A DNA stretch of 42,952 nucleotides from an uncultured Rickettsiales bacterium (lineage in GTDB: Bacteria; Pseudomonadota; Alphaproteobacteria; Rs-D84), in the NCBI GenBank assembly GCA_947176385.1, contig CAMWQN010000006.1:1-42952 (forward strand), given 5' to 3'. Numbering within the stretch: the stretch's first letter is position 1; each line of letters begins with the position of its first letter. Shown piece after piece: positions 19,792-29,034 of the stretch. A program made the position numbers and the translations under genes. Below the pieces are notes generated by a model, which was not told the origin of the DNA, did not search any database, and saw only the letters and a list, made by a program, of their open reading frames with translations.

Positions 19792-20982
19792 ATGAACGGA
19801 TGGATGAATTCTTTGGTGGACAATTCGGTGCAGTGTTATGGCTGCCCGGTGTTTGACCGTCTGTTTCAAATTGTATCAAATGCTGCCGCTGCCGTATATG
19901 GCAAGTTTGTATTGCTGTGTGCTGTATTATTTTTTGTGCTGTTCGCATTTGTTGTATTGAATATTGCTTGGAAAAATATCAAGGGTGGTACTGGTTCTGG
20001 ATACATGAAATCATTCAAGCCGTTGATGATAAATTCTTTGGTGACATTGGCATTCCTGGGAATGGGCGTTGCGTTACCGCGATTTGTGTCAACTGTAACA
20101 TTTGAACCCGCTGCCCAGGTTGCACTGGTATATACCCAATCGCTGTTGCATACAGACAGTGAATCTGTTGCCACGCGTGTTACGTATCCGCCAATGGAAA
20201 TGCAGGATAATGGATTCTTTCGTCCGCAACTGCGTGATACCGTTATCATGTTGATGAAGACAACCATTACCCAGTTCCAGTCATATATGAAACTTGGTAT
20301 CGTCATTATGGACAAGGCGTTTACTTGGCAGGCATTGTTGGGTGTTGGTTCATTATTAAAACATATTGCGATGTTCTTTATCGGGCTGTATTTGTTTTAT
20401 GGATTCTTTAAACTATTTGTTAATTTCTGCTTTTATTTTGCCGATATTATTGTGGCAATGACGTTCTTTGCATTTTTATTCCCGCTGGGGCTGACAATGA
20501 TGGCGTTCAAGGGAACCGACGCCCCTGCATGGATGTCAAAACTGGGGGGCAATCTGGGGGGCAAACAGATAAAGAATTTAATAAACGCAATAATAACATT
20601 ATCTGCAGCAGTTATAACATATACTGTTATAATGGTGATAATTGGTAAATTCTTTGCGGCAAATGGTACATCTGCATCTGAAATAGTGCATTTAATTCAA
20701 TCTGGGAATGATTTGTTTGAATCCAGTTTGTCGGATGATAATCTGGAAACATTGACAATCGCAGGCTGCATAGTGCTGGTGTATATAGTAAACTATCTGT
20801 ATTCCCAGATTCCAAAGGTTACACAAATGGTCCTGTCAACGTTTGATGTAGAAGAAAATAATTCACTCAGTGAATCTGTTGCAAAACAGGCAACCGGATG
20901 GATGAAATCCGTTGCTGGTCAGATCGTGTCTGCGGGTAAATCTGTATTGACCGGTGGTAAATCATCAGGGGGCGCATCATGA
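19792..20982 (+). CDS. VirB6/TrbL-like polytopic membrane protein
   Basis: CYGCPVFDRLFQIV motif near N-terminus, TM helices, basic tail; starts 3 nt after the previous stop. Confidence 0.7.
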   Translation: MNGWMNSLVDNSVQCYGCPVFDRLFQIVSNAAAAVYGKFVLLCAVLFFVLFAFVVLNIAWKNIKGGTGSGYMKSFKPLMINSLVTLAFLGMGVALPRFVSTVTFEPAAQVALVYTQSLLHTDSESVATRVTYPPMEMQDNGFFRPQLRDTVIMLMKTTITQFQSYMKLGIVIMDKAFTWQALLGVGSLLKHIAMFFIGLYLFYGFFKLFVNFCFYFADIIVAMTFFAFLFPLGLTMMAFKGTDAPAWMSKLGGNLGGKQIKNLINAIITLSAAVITYTVIMVIIGKFFAANGTSASEIVHLIQSGNDLFESSLSDDNLETLTIAGCIVLVYIVNYLYSQIPKVTQMVLSTFDVEENNSLSESVAKQATGWMKSVAGQIVSAGKSVLTGGKSSGGAS

Positions 20983-22415
20983 AGATAAAATTGATTATGT
21001 TACTGGTGCGTTGGCTGGCAGGTGGAATTATACTGGGAATTGGAATCTGGTATATGGCGTCATCAATTGGTGGTGCGTCGTTAACGTATTCCAGTACAGA
21101 TGTTTTTCTGAATGCGATTGGGGTCAGGGACGGCAATATTGCCAGTGCAAATGGATGCTTCCTGTGTGGATATATTGCCGATATGTTTTCTGTAATTGGG
21201 CTTGCCACCGAACAATTCTGGAATGTTATGGTTGAAAATCTGTGGATTGTTATGGCGATTGGGTTTGGAATATTCCTGTTCGTATACACAACCCAATACA
21301 TATTTGATGCGATGAAGACAACCGGCAAATTGGACGAATCCGCAAAAAAATTGGAATTAAAAGGGTGGTTTGACAAAGTCTGGCGTCAAGGTGTGCGTGT
21401 AATGATTGTCGGTGTTTTGATTGGTGCATTGGGAATGGGGGGCACGACAGCACTGCGAACAATTACCAGCATAACAATTACACCTGTAATGTTTATTGGG
21501 GCCCAATTATCAATGGCAGCAACAGGTGTCGCTGATGCCGCGACATGTATGCCGACGGATATATTGTCAGGTACAAATGATATTTTAAATCCAGTCTTGG
21601 CACCATTTATGTGTGTTATGGGCAATCTGAACAGCGTTATGCTGGCTGGTGCCGCCGGTGGTTTCGCATTGATGAATTATTCCTGGATGGGATTGGGTGG
21701 TGGTGTGTTTACATGGTTGGCGGGCCTCGGGGCAGTATTGCTGTTTTTGATAATCGGTTTTGACTTATTCTTTCAGGTTTTGTCTGTCATATTTAAATTG
21801 ATATTTTTAATAATATTTCTGCCATTGTTTTTGGCAGCGGCTGCATTTGAACCGGTATGGAAGGCGGCGTCTGGATTGGTTGACAAGGCAATAAATATGC
21901 TGGTGCGTTCCGCAGTCAAGATTGTAGCAATAACGTTAAAGATATTGGTTATGTACGCGATTGTCGCATTCGCAGCGGACCAATTTTTTCCGGGACCAAT
22001 TGATGGGTACAGTGCGATAATGCCGCCACTGTTGGGGACGGACACGTCACGCATGAATTCAGAAAGTTTATCTGTCATGAATGCATTTCATGAATGTGAA
22101 TCTGTTGCGCTGGTCGATGGCGCAATGGATGCCAGTCTGTTCCAAGATTGCTTTGCATCCCAACAGGCGATTGTAGAAGCCCAATACCCCGGCGCATTTG
22201 ATTTTATGGATGACGGCTGGGACTTTATCATGATGGTAATAGGTATATTCCTTTTATATTTCTATATCATCAGCCCCAAGATTGATAAATTACTGGGCGG
22301 TAATGGTTCCGAAGAATTTGATTTCGGCGCATGGGTTAAAAACCTGGGTAAAAAGGTTTGGAGTGCACCGCAAGACTGGATATCTGGCATTGCAAAAAAA
22401 CTGGGGAAAAGTTAG
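20979..22415 (+). CDS. VirB6/TrbL-like polytopic membrane protein
   Basis: ATGA overlap with upstream gene; CFLCGYIADMFSVI motif; TM helices; basic/Trp tail. Confidence 0.7.
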   Translation: MKIKLIMLLVRWLAGGIILGIGIWYMASSIGGASLTYSSTDVFLNAIGVRDGNIASANGCFLCGYIADMFSVIGLATEQFWNVMVENLWIVMAIGFGIFLFVYTTQYIFDAMKTTGKLDESAKKLELKGWFDKVWRQGVRVMIVGVLIGALGMGGTTALRTITSITITPVMFIGAQLSMAATGVADAATCMPTDILSGTNDILNPVLAPFMCVMGNLNSVMLAGAAGGFALMNYSWMGLGGGVFTWLAGLGAVLLFLIIGFDLFFQVLSVIFKLIFLIIFLPLFLAAAAFEPVWKAASGLVDKAINMLVRSAVKIVAITLKILVMYAIVAFAADQFFPGPIDGYSAIMPPLLGTDTSRMNSESLSVMNAFHECESVALVDGAMDASLFQDCFASQQAIVEAQYPGAFDFMDDGWDFIMMVIGIFLLYFYIISPKIDKLLGGNGSEEFDFGAWVKNLGKKVWSAPQDWISGIAKKLGKS

Positions 22416-22421
22416 ATTCGC

Positions 22422-23726
22422 ATGAAACGATTAAAAACAATCTTGTCAAAATTATGTGTTGCGCTGGTTGTGTTGTCGGTGGCAACCGGTGGCGCGTCTG
22501 TTGCTGCGACAACTAATTTGCCAACCCAGGCAGATGTTGGTGATTTTGGTTCATGGGCGACTGATAACAATCGTGATTTGATAATTGGAAATCTGCAAGA
22601 TGATATATCTGCAATTCAAGATGCGTTCGACAGAAATCAGATGGTCGCAGATTATGTCCCGATAGAGGCTAAAATTGGTCTAGCATTCATGAATGCGATG
22701 TCATGGGTCGGGCAGGTATTAGATAATTCATTGGTTCGTTTTGTAAAGGTATTTTTGATAATTGGATTCTTGTTTTGGATAATGCTGGAAGCATACGCCA
22801 TGATGACCAAAGGCGATGGTAATATCAAAAAACTGGCAGAAGATATCGTAAAGAAAGGTGGTATGATTGCAATCTGGGTGCTTGTATTGGATATCGGACC
22901 TGCCAAGATATTTTTGTATGTAATGGGACCAATTTTGGCAGTTGGGACAGCCTTTTCTGATTTGATTTTAAATGCGGTCGCCGGTGTGTCTGGTACCACA
23001 TTGCCTGATACATGCAGTGCAATCCGCGAATATGCCGCGGCAAATGCGCGTCCTGATATGTTGATTGACGGCGCGATGGCTGCCAATATCATGTGTGTGC
23101 CGACGCGATTGTCCGGATTCTTTTATACTGCGATATCTGCGGGTTTCAGTTGGATGTGGACAGGCATTGGTACCAGCGTATTTACATTTTTTGTCGGTGC
23201 GTTATTTGTTGTTTTGTTTGCTGTAAATATGTGGAAATTTGCATTGATGGCATTGGGCGTAATTGCTGATTTGTTTATGGGTATATTGATGTTGCCATTT
23301 ACCGCGATTTCCGAAACCCTGGGCAAGACATCGTATAAAGGTATCGCCGGTAACATATTTAATGGATTCTTGGGATTGTTTAATACAGAATCTTTGTCCG
23401 CCCAGATTCAGCGTTTTGTTAATGCAACGATTTATTTTGTGTCGTTATCAATTGTGATAGCACTATGTGCAGCATTGTTATCAGGAACGATTACCCCAGA
23501 TATTGCAACAAACACCCCATCGTTGGAAAACGAAAGTTATCTGGTAACAATATTAACAGGTTGCCTGGTATGGTATCTGGCATCAACATCAGATAAACTG
23601 GCAAAGCAACTGGGTGGCAGTGTCGATGGTTCTATGGGTGAAAAGTTTGGCAAGGATGCAGTTAATTGGACCAAGGCAGGGTACAAAAGTGTCGCTGGCT
23701 GGATAAAGGCAGCACGTGGCAAATAA
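22422..23726 (+). CDS. VirB6/TrbL-like polytopic membrane protein
   Basis: Signal peptide, TM helices, basic/Trp tail GYKSVAGWIKAARGK; 6 nt after previous stop. Confidence 0.68.
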   Translation: MKRLKTILSKLCVALVVLSVATGGASVAATTNLPTQADVGDFGSWATDNNRDLIIGNLQDDISAIQDAFDRNQMVADYVPIEAKIGLAFMNAMSWVGQVLDNSLVRFVKVFLIIGFLFWIMLEAYAMMTKGDGNIKKLAEDIVKKGGMIAIWVLVLDIGPAKIFLYVMGPILAVGTAFSDLILNAVAGVSGTTLPDTCSAIREYAAANARPDMLIDGAMAANIMCVPTRLSGFFYTAISAGFSWMWTGIGTSVFTFFVGALFVVLFAVNMWKFALMALGVIADLFMGILMLPFTAISETLGKTSYKGIAGNIFNGFLGLFNTESLSAQIQRFVNATIYFVSLSIVIALCAALLSGTITPDIATNTPSLENESYLVTILTGCLVWYLASTSDKLAKQLGGSVDGSMGEKFGKDAVNWTKAGYKSVAGWIKAARGK

Positions 23727-23734
23727 TTTTGCCA

Positions 23735-25852
23735 TTAACCGATAATTTTCAGATATTGCCGTGCGACTTTCTTGATACCACATGTGCGGAATGCAACGGT
23801 TACAATGTTGCCGTTTTCTTCGATTGCGACCCCTCGTCCCATCTCTTTATGTTCACAGAGTTTCCCAACCACTGATTGTGTCTTTGGAATTGCCCGTGAC
23901 GGGCGTTGTGCAACCCGTGGCGTGCCATATGATGTTGGAATTTGATGCACGGCGCGTGGTGCGCCACCCTGAAAATCCAGGTATTTATCATCCATTTCTG
24001 CGATAAAGCGTGATTGTGAGTTATATTTTTTTTCGCCAAATACCATGCGTTGCATCGCATTGGATATGACAGCCATTTTTCGGGCACGTGTTATTGCAAC
24101 ATAGGCTAAGCGACGTTCTTCTTCCAGTGAACCATCGCTGATTGTTTTTTCATTTGGGAATATACCATCTTCCCAGGCTGGCAAAAATACTGTATCAAAT
24201 TCCAGCCCCTTGGCGGCATGAATTGTCATGATGGATACCGCATCAGAATTCTGGGCGTCGTCATCATTATCGTCAGTCATCATTAATGCTGCATGTTCCA
24301 AGAATTCCGGCAATGTGTCATACTTTGATATAACGTTTGTTGTCAGTTCACGCAGGTGTTCCAATCTTTCTGGGGCATCTGTATCCTTGGATTCGCGCCA
24401 CATTTTCATATATCCCGAATTTTCCAACAGGCATTCTGCCGCATCCACTGGGCGCATTGATTCCCAGTCGAACGCGAATGCTGTCAAAAATTCATCTGCC
24501 ACTGCGCGCAGTTTTGGGGATATATCTGCTTTACGTAACCCATCCATTAAATTATCCCCCGCTGTGCGCAGTTTTGCAATTGCCGCCGGACCAAATCCAC
24601 GACGTGGCTTTGCAATCACACGCAGGAATGACAAATCGTCAAATGGATATACCAACAGCCGCAGGTACGCAATCGCGTCACGGATTTCTGCGCGGTCATA
24701 GAATTTTGTTGTCCCAACCAATCTGTATGGAATGCCACGATTTGCGAATGCTTCTTCGAATAATCGCGACAGGGAACCTGCACGAATTAAAACGGCATAC
24801 CCAGAATATGTTTCGCTGCCATCACGTCGGGCAATAGATTCAGCGATAACGCGTGCTTCGTCCCAATCGGATGGGACTGTTAATACATATACAGGCTCGC
24901 CAGATGTTGTCGCGTCGCTGCTGCGTAAATCTTTGCCCAGTCTGTCCTGGTTGTGTGCAATCAGTGAATTTGCCGCACCCAAAATATTTGGCGTACTGCG
25001 GTAATTTGTTTCCAGGCGGATAATTTGTGCACTGGGGTACGTTTTATCAAAGTTCAAAATATGTTTGATTTCTGCCCCACGCCATGAATATATCGATTGG
25101 TCATCATCGCCGACACAGCATATGTTTGGATTGTCCATCCCACGTGTTAAAAATCCCAAGAATTGCATTTGTGCATTATTTGTATCCTGGAATTCATCAA
25201 CCAGTATGTATTTAAATTGATTTTGATAGCGGGTCAGAATATCAGCATTTGTGTCGAATAATTGTAATACTTTTAAAATTATGTCACCAAAGTCGACAGC
25301 CCCCAGGCGTGCCAGTTCTTCATTATATGCCGTGATAATTTTTTCAGCGATGCCTGATGTTGGGGTGGGGGATAATCCCTTGTCTTTGTATGATGAAATG
25401 CGTTCGACCCAATCACCTGGGCTGAAATCCTTGGCATCCAAACCCATGTTTGTAAATATAGATTTTAAGACGGCTTTCTGTTCATCTTCGCCATAAATCA
25501 GAAAGTCGCGTCGCAGGCCGGCAGTCACAGCATTCGCGCGCAGTATTCGCAGGCAAATTGAATGAAATGTCCCACACCACAGGTCTGATGCATACCACAG
25601 TGGCGCACTGCCATCGTCTGGGGTCGCAAACGCTGCCAGACGTGATTTCATTTCGTTTGCTGCCTTGTTGGTAAAGGTTAATGCCAAAACCTGCCACGGC
25701 ATTGCCATATGGTTATTTAATATGTACGCAATTCGTGTGGTCAGAACTCGTGTTTTCCCGGTGCCGGCGCCAGACAAGACCAATAATGGACCATCTGTCG
25801 TCTCTACCGCTAATTTTTGTTGGGTGTTAAGATTTTCTAGCATTAAATTCAT
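23735..25852 (-). CDS. uvrD: UvrD/PcrA-family superfamily I DNA helicase
   Basis: LNTQQKLAVETTDGPLLVLSGAGTGKTRVLTTRIAYIL, VDEFQDTNNAQ, CVGDDDQSIYSWRGAE, MTIHAAKGLEFDTVFLPAWEDGIFP; start moved to MNLMLEN because the upstream codons contain TATAAT. Confidence 0.93.
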   Translation of the reverse strand: MNLMLENLNTQQKLAVETTDGPLLVLSGAGTGKTRVLTTRIAYILNNHMAMPWQVLALTFTNKAANEMKSRLAAFATPDDGSAPLWYASDLWCGTFHSICLRILRANAVTAGLRRDFLIYGEDEQKAVLKSIFTNMGLDAKDFSPGDWVERISSYKDKGLSPTPTSGIAEKIITAYNEELARLGAVDFGDIILKVLQLFDTNADILTRYQNQFKYILVDEFQDTNNAQMQFLGFLTRGMDNPNICCVGDDDQSIYSWRGAEIKHILNFDKTYPSAQIIRLETNYRSTPNILGAANSLIAHNQDRLGKDLRSSDATTSGEPVYVLTVPSDWDEARVIAESIARRDGSETYSGYAVLIRAGSLSRLFEEAFANRGIPYRLVGTTKFYDRAEIRDAIAYLRLLVYPFDDLSFLRVIAKPRRGFGPAAIAKLRTAGDNLMDGLRKADISPKLRAVADEFLTAFAFDWESMRPVDAAECLLENSGYMKMWRESKDTDAPERLEHLRELTTNVISKYDTLPEFLEHAALMMTDDNDDDAQNSDAVSIMTIHAAKGLEFDTVFLPAWEDGIFPNEKTISDGSLEEERRLAYVAITRARKMAVISNAMQRMVFGEKKYNSQSRFIAEMDDKYLDFQGGAPRAVHQIPTSYGTPRVAQRPSRAIPKTQSVVGKLCEHKEMGRGVAIEENGNIVTVAFRTCGIKKVARQYLKIIG

Positions 25853-25911
25853 GACATCATTATAATACACAAAGTCTATTAATCAAAAACATTATTTATA
25901 CGGGGAAACAA

Positions 25912-26598
25912 ATGGGACGCGTTATCTGCTTTGACATTGAAACAACAGGATTTGATTGGGCGCACGGTGACCGTTGTATCGATATTGGTGCGGTTGAGGT
26001 CATTGATGGCAAAATAACAGATAACACATTTCACGAATATATAAATCCAGATGGCAAGATTATAACACACGAAAACTATATGGTTCATAAACTGTCAAAT
26101 GCGTTTTTGGAAGATAAACCAAAAATTGCTGCTGTCGCGCCAAAGTTCTTAGAATATATCGGTGACAGTCCAGTTGTTGCACATAATGGAATTGATTTCG
26201 ACTTTCCGTTCTTAAATTATGAATTGTCACGCCTGGGGTTACCAACAATTCCCCGCAGTCAGCAGGTTGATACCCTGAATATCGCCCGAAATCGTGTATT
26301 TGGGTTAAAGGTATATACCCTGGATGCATTGGCTAAATTTTATGGCATATCATTGGCATCACGTGCAGATGCGCACGGGGCATTAATCGACTCTGAATTA
26401 TTGGCGCGTGTTTATATTGAATTGGAAAATACCGAACCGGCGCCAGATATTTCCGAAATTATTGAAAAGCAACATGCTGCATTCCTGGCACATCCAAAAA
26501 TTGGCACTGATTTTCCAAAACGCGATTTCCCAGTGCCGCCCGCGGAATTGGAAATACATAATCAGTTTATGGAAAAATTAACAGGCGGCAAAAAATAA
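25912..26598 (+). CDS. dnaQ: DNA polymerase III epsilon subunit (3'-5' exonuclease)
   Basis: ICFDIETTGFD, VVAHNGIDFDFPFLNYEL, RADAHGALIDSELLARVY (DEDDh motifs). Confidence 0.9.
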   Translation: MGRVICFDIETTGFDWAHGDRCIDIGAVEVIDGKITDNTFHEYINPDGKIITHENYMVHKLSNAFLEDKPKIAAVAPKFLEYIGDSPVVAHNGIDFDFPFLNYELSRLGLPTIPRSQQVDTLNIARNRVFGLKVYTLDALAKFYGISLASRADAHGALIDSELLARVYIELENTEPAPDISEIIEKQHAAFLAHPKIGTDFPKRDFPVPPAELEIHNQFMEKLTGGKK

Positions 26599-26615
26599 AA
26601 TAGATTTTATTGAAT

Positions 26616-26646
26616 AAAAAAACACGCGGTATCCCGCGTGTTTTTT
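26616..26646. terminator. bidirectional intrinsic terminator
   Basis: AACACGCGG-TATC-CCGCGTGTT with flanking A/T runs between convergent genes. Confidence 0.9.
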
Positions 26647-28915
26647 AATTGGATGAAACTGTTACGCATGTTCCATATGTATCACGTTCCTGTCCTTTTG
26701 GGCATGCGATTAAACATTGATTGCCAAATGTTTCATACCCAATGTTACACTTGCATTGTGCATTAACGTAACAAGGTTTTGTGCTGGATGCCACACAATA
26801 GTTCCCACTTGGTTTGTTGTTGTTGCCGGTTACAAACGTTGAATTGTCCGGACACAACAGCGACTGATAGAACATTTCAGAAATATTTTGGATACATTTA
26901 TTCTTGTCTGTGGATGATGCACCAGTTGGACAAGAATCTGTATCATGTTGGAATACAGCGTATGCGCATGTTAATGCGACGTTATAGCACGCGCCACTCA
27001 TAACCTTATAAATACTGCTGACAGATGCATTTGATGACCATGTATTTACCTGGGTAACCTGTTGGTTATAGCATGATGCAATATCTGTCATGCAACTGGA
27101 TGCATAGTCTGCAATAATCTGATACTGCGCGGCACGGATATTAACCATAGCACGTTGGATATAATTGATAACAACATCGTTGTATGGATTATATTTGCCC
27201 TTGCTGTCGTATGTATAGTACTGACATTTATCCAATACCGGACGGCACAGACCGTTATCGGTTGCCTTGTCACCTGTACCTATTTTCTGCATCAGGTATT
27301 TCACATTGCACATGCCATCGCCACCGTTATCACCACCTGTCTTGCATGTATCTATATCAATACTGGTTGGCAACTTTGTTTTCAATGTTTCATCCGTGAT
27401 GGCATTGTTATAGTCTGTCATAAAGGTTAATATATCTGCGATATTGCGTCCCAATACAACATTGCCGTTTTCGTCGATATATCGTTTGGTTGGATCCAGG
27501 CACTTTGTATAATCATCGCCACAAACCATATCGTCTTTCATACATGTATCCAGTGCCGCAATGCAGCCCTTGGCATCATATTGGTTTTTGTTTTGCAGAA
27601 CTGCCAGGCGCGCCTTTTGCAGCATCAGATTTGCACTGCGAACATTGTTTTTCAGGGTGTCATTCATTTTGGTCAGACCCTGTTCATATGCGATACAGTC
27701 CTTGTCAATCGCCAGGTCATAGTTCCCGGTAATCTGTTGCGGTGTACCACCAGCGCTTTTGCATTGATTTAATACGGTGTTGCAGCGCTTTTTTGCTGCG
27801 TTGTATAATTCGGTACCACGCAGGTTTGAAAAACTGGTTGTGCCTGTGTTCAAGAAATCCAAATTGAATAAATCGGCTGTATCGGACGAGAAATCCAAAT
27901 TCATATCCAGCCCAATTGAATTATCAGCGGTCGCAGCGGTTGTGGATTTTGGATCCTTTATCATGCTTTCGATTTTTTCCAGCATGTTGCGGGTTTCAGT
28001 TGTATCTGTTTGTCCGGACAGGGCTTCTTCTGCCTCGGTCGCACTCAAGATTGCGCGAATTTCATCCGCCGACAGTCCGACATAACGTATGCGCTGGGCA
28101 ACATCATTTAACTGATTATTAGCGTCTTTGACGGCATCTTCAACCTTGGTATATTTTGCCAGATTTGCTGAACAAGAGCAACGTTTCTGGTTCGCATCGA
28201 TTACCGCACAGAACTGGTCCATGCAATCGTTATACTGTTCTTGGCATGATTTGTTTAAGTCCGCGGTCTGTTCCAGGCGTTCTTTTGCCTCTGCAATTGT
28301 TTCACGGGTCGTGGTTGTTGCCGCGCGGTTTTGCAGGCTTCGCACCTCTGACGCGATGTTGGAACCTGTCTGAATATTTGTGTCACCGATTGTGGCGCGA
28401 CCGCCAACCTCTGCCGTGGTGGGACGCAGGGTGACACCCGCACGACGTACAATTGGGTTGTTGTTTATACTGCCGGCGCTGACGCGTTGATTGCGACCAA
28501 CTGTTTCGGTCGCCACTGTCAAATTATCACGGGCTGATGTTGTGGTTTGTGCGCCACCCGCGCGTGAACGTACTGCTGATGTGGCACCCGATGTGCGCGC
28601 AGCACGTGATTCATCATCACTGGGTGTCGAATTTTTTATATCTTTTACGTTAATTGCGCGCGCGCCACTGCGAACAATTGATGGGGCGCTGGCGCTGTTG
28701 TCTGCTGTGTCCAATACGCGTGTTGCGGCACGTGTTGCAGCAGCAGGGTTACCACGTGATGCGTCAGTGGCATTGCCACCACGTGGCGTTGCACTTTGTG
28801 AATTGGTGGTGTTCGTACTAATCGATGACGGCAATATACGTGAAACAGACCCGTCGGCAAAAACCTGCGGGGCATATAGCGCCATCATCAGAAAAACGAA
28901 TAACTGTTTTTTCAT
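26645..28915 (-). CDS. large secreted Cys-rich protein, paralogue of 11935-14010
   Basis: Signal peptide MKKQLFVFLMMALYAPQVFADG; S/T/R-rich region; CX6CX4CX9CXC; C-terminal EGF-like CKCNIGYETFGNQCLIACPKGQERDTYGTC. Confidence 0.85.
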   Translation of the reverse strand: MKKQLFVFLMMALYAPQVFADGSVSRILPSSISTNTTNSQSATPRGGNATDASRGNPAAATRAATRVLDTADNSASAPSIVRSGARAINVKDIKNSTPSDDESRAARTSGATSAVRSRAGGAQTTTSARDNLTVATETVGRNQRVSAGSINNNPIVRRAGVTLRPTTAEVGGRATIGDTNIQTGSNIASEVRSLQNRAATTTTRETIAEAKERLEQTADLNKSCQEQYNDCMDQFCAVIDANQKRCSCSANLAKYTKVEDAVKDANNQLNDVAQRIRYVGLSADEIRAILSATEAEEALSGQTDTTETRNMLEKIESMIKDPKSTTAATADNSIGLDMNLDFSSDTADLFNLDFLNTGTTSFSNLRGTELYNAAKKRCNTVLNQCKSAGGTPQQITGNYDLAIDKDCIAYEQGLTKMNDTLKNNVRSANLMLQKARLAVLQNKNQYDAKGCIAALDTCMKDDMVCGDDYTKCLDPTKRYIDENGNVVLGRNIADILTFMTDYNNAITDETLKTKLPTSIDIDTCKTGGDNGGDGMCNVKYLMQKIGTGDKATDNGLCRPVLDKCQYYTYDSKGKYNPYNDVVINYIQRAMVNIRAAQYQIIADYASSCMTDIASCYNQQVTQVNTWSSNASVSSIYKVMSGACYNVALTCAYAVFQHDTDSCPTGASSTDKNKCIQNISEMFYQSLLCPDNSTFVTGNNNKPSGNYCVASSTKPCYVNAQCKCNIGYETFGNQCLIACPKGQERDTYGTCVTVSSN

Positions 28916-29034
28916 CTATTTGGCTTTAATTATATCATAAGTCGCACTTTCCCGAAAGGTTAAAATTGCATGCGGTGATAAATATTTTCTTGCTTCCTTG
29001 CAAACGTGGAATATTTATCATACAATTGAACATT

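Noticed and set aside
25879-26088. Minus-strand 69-aa ORF opposite dnaQ
   Set aside because: Antisense to a well-supported dnaQ; no RBS.
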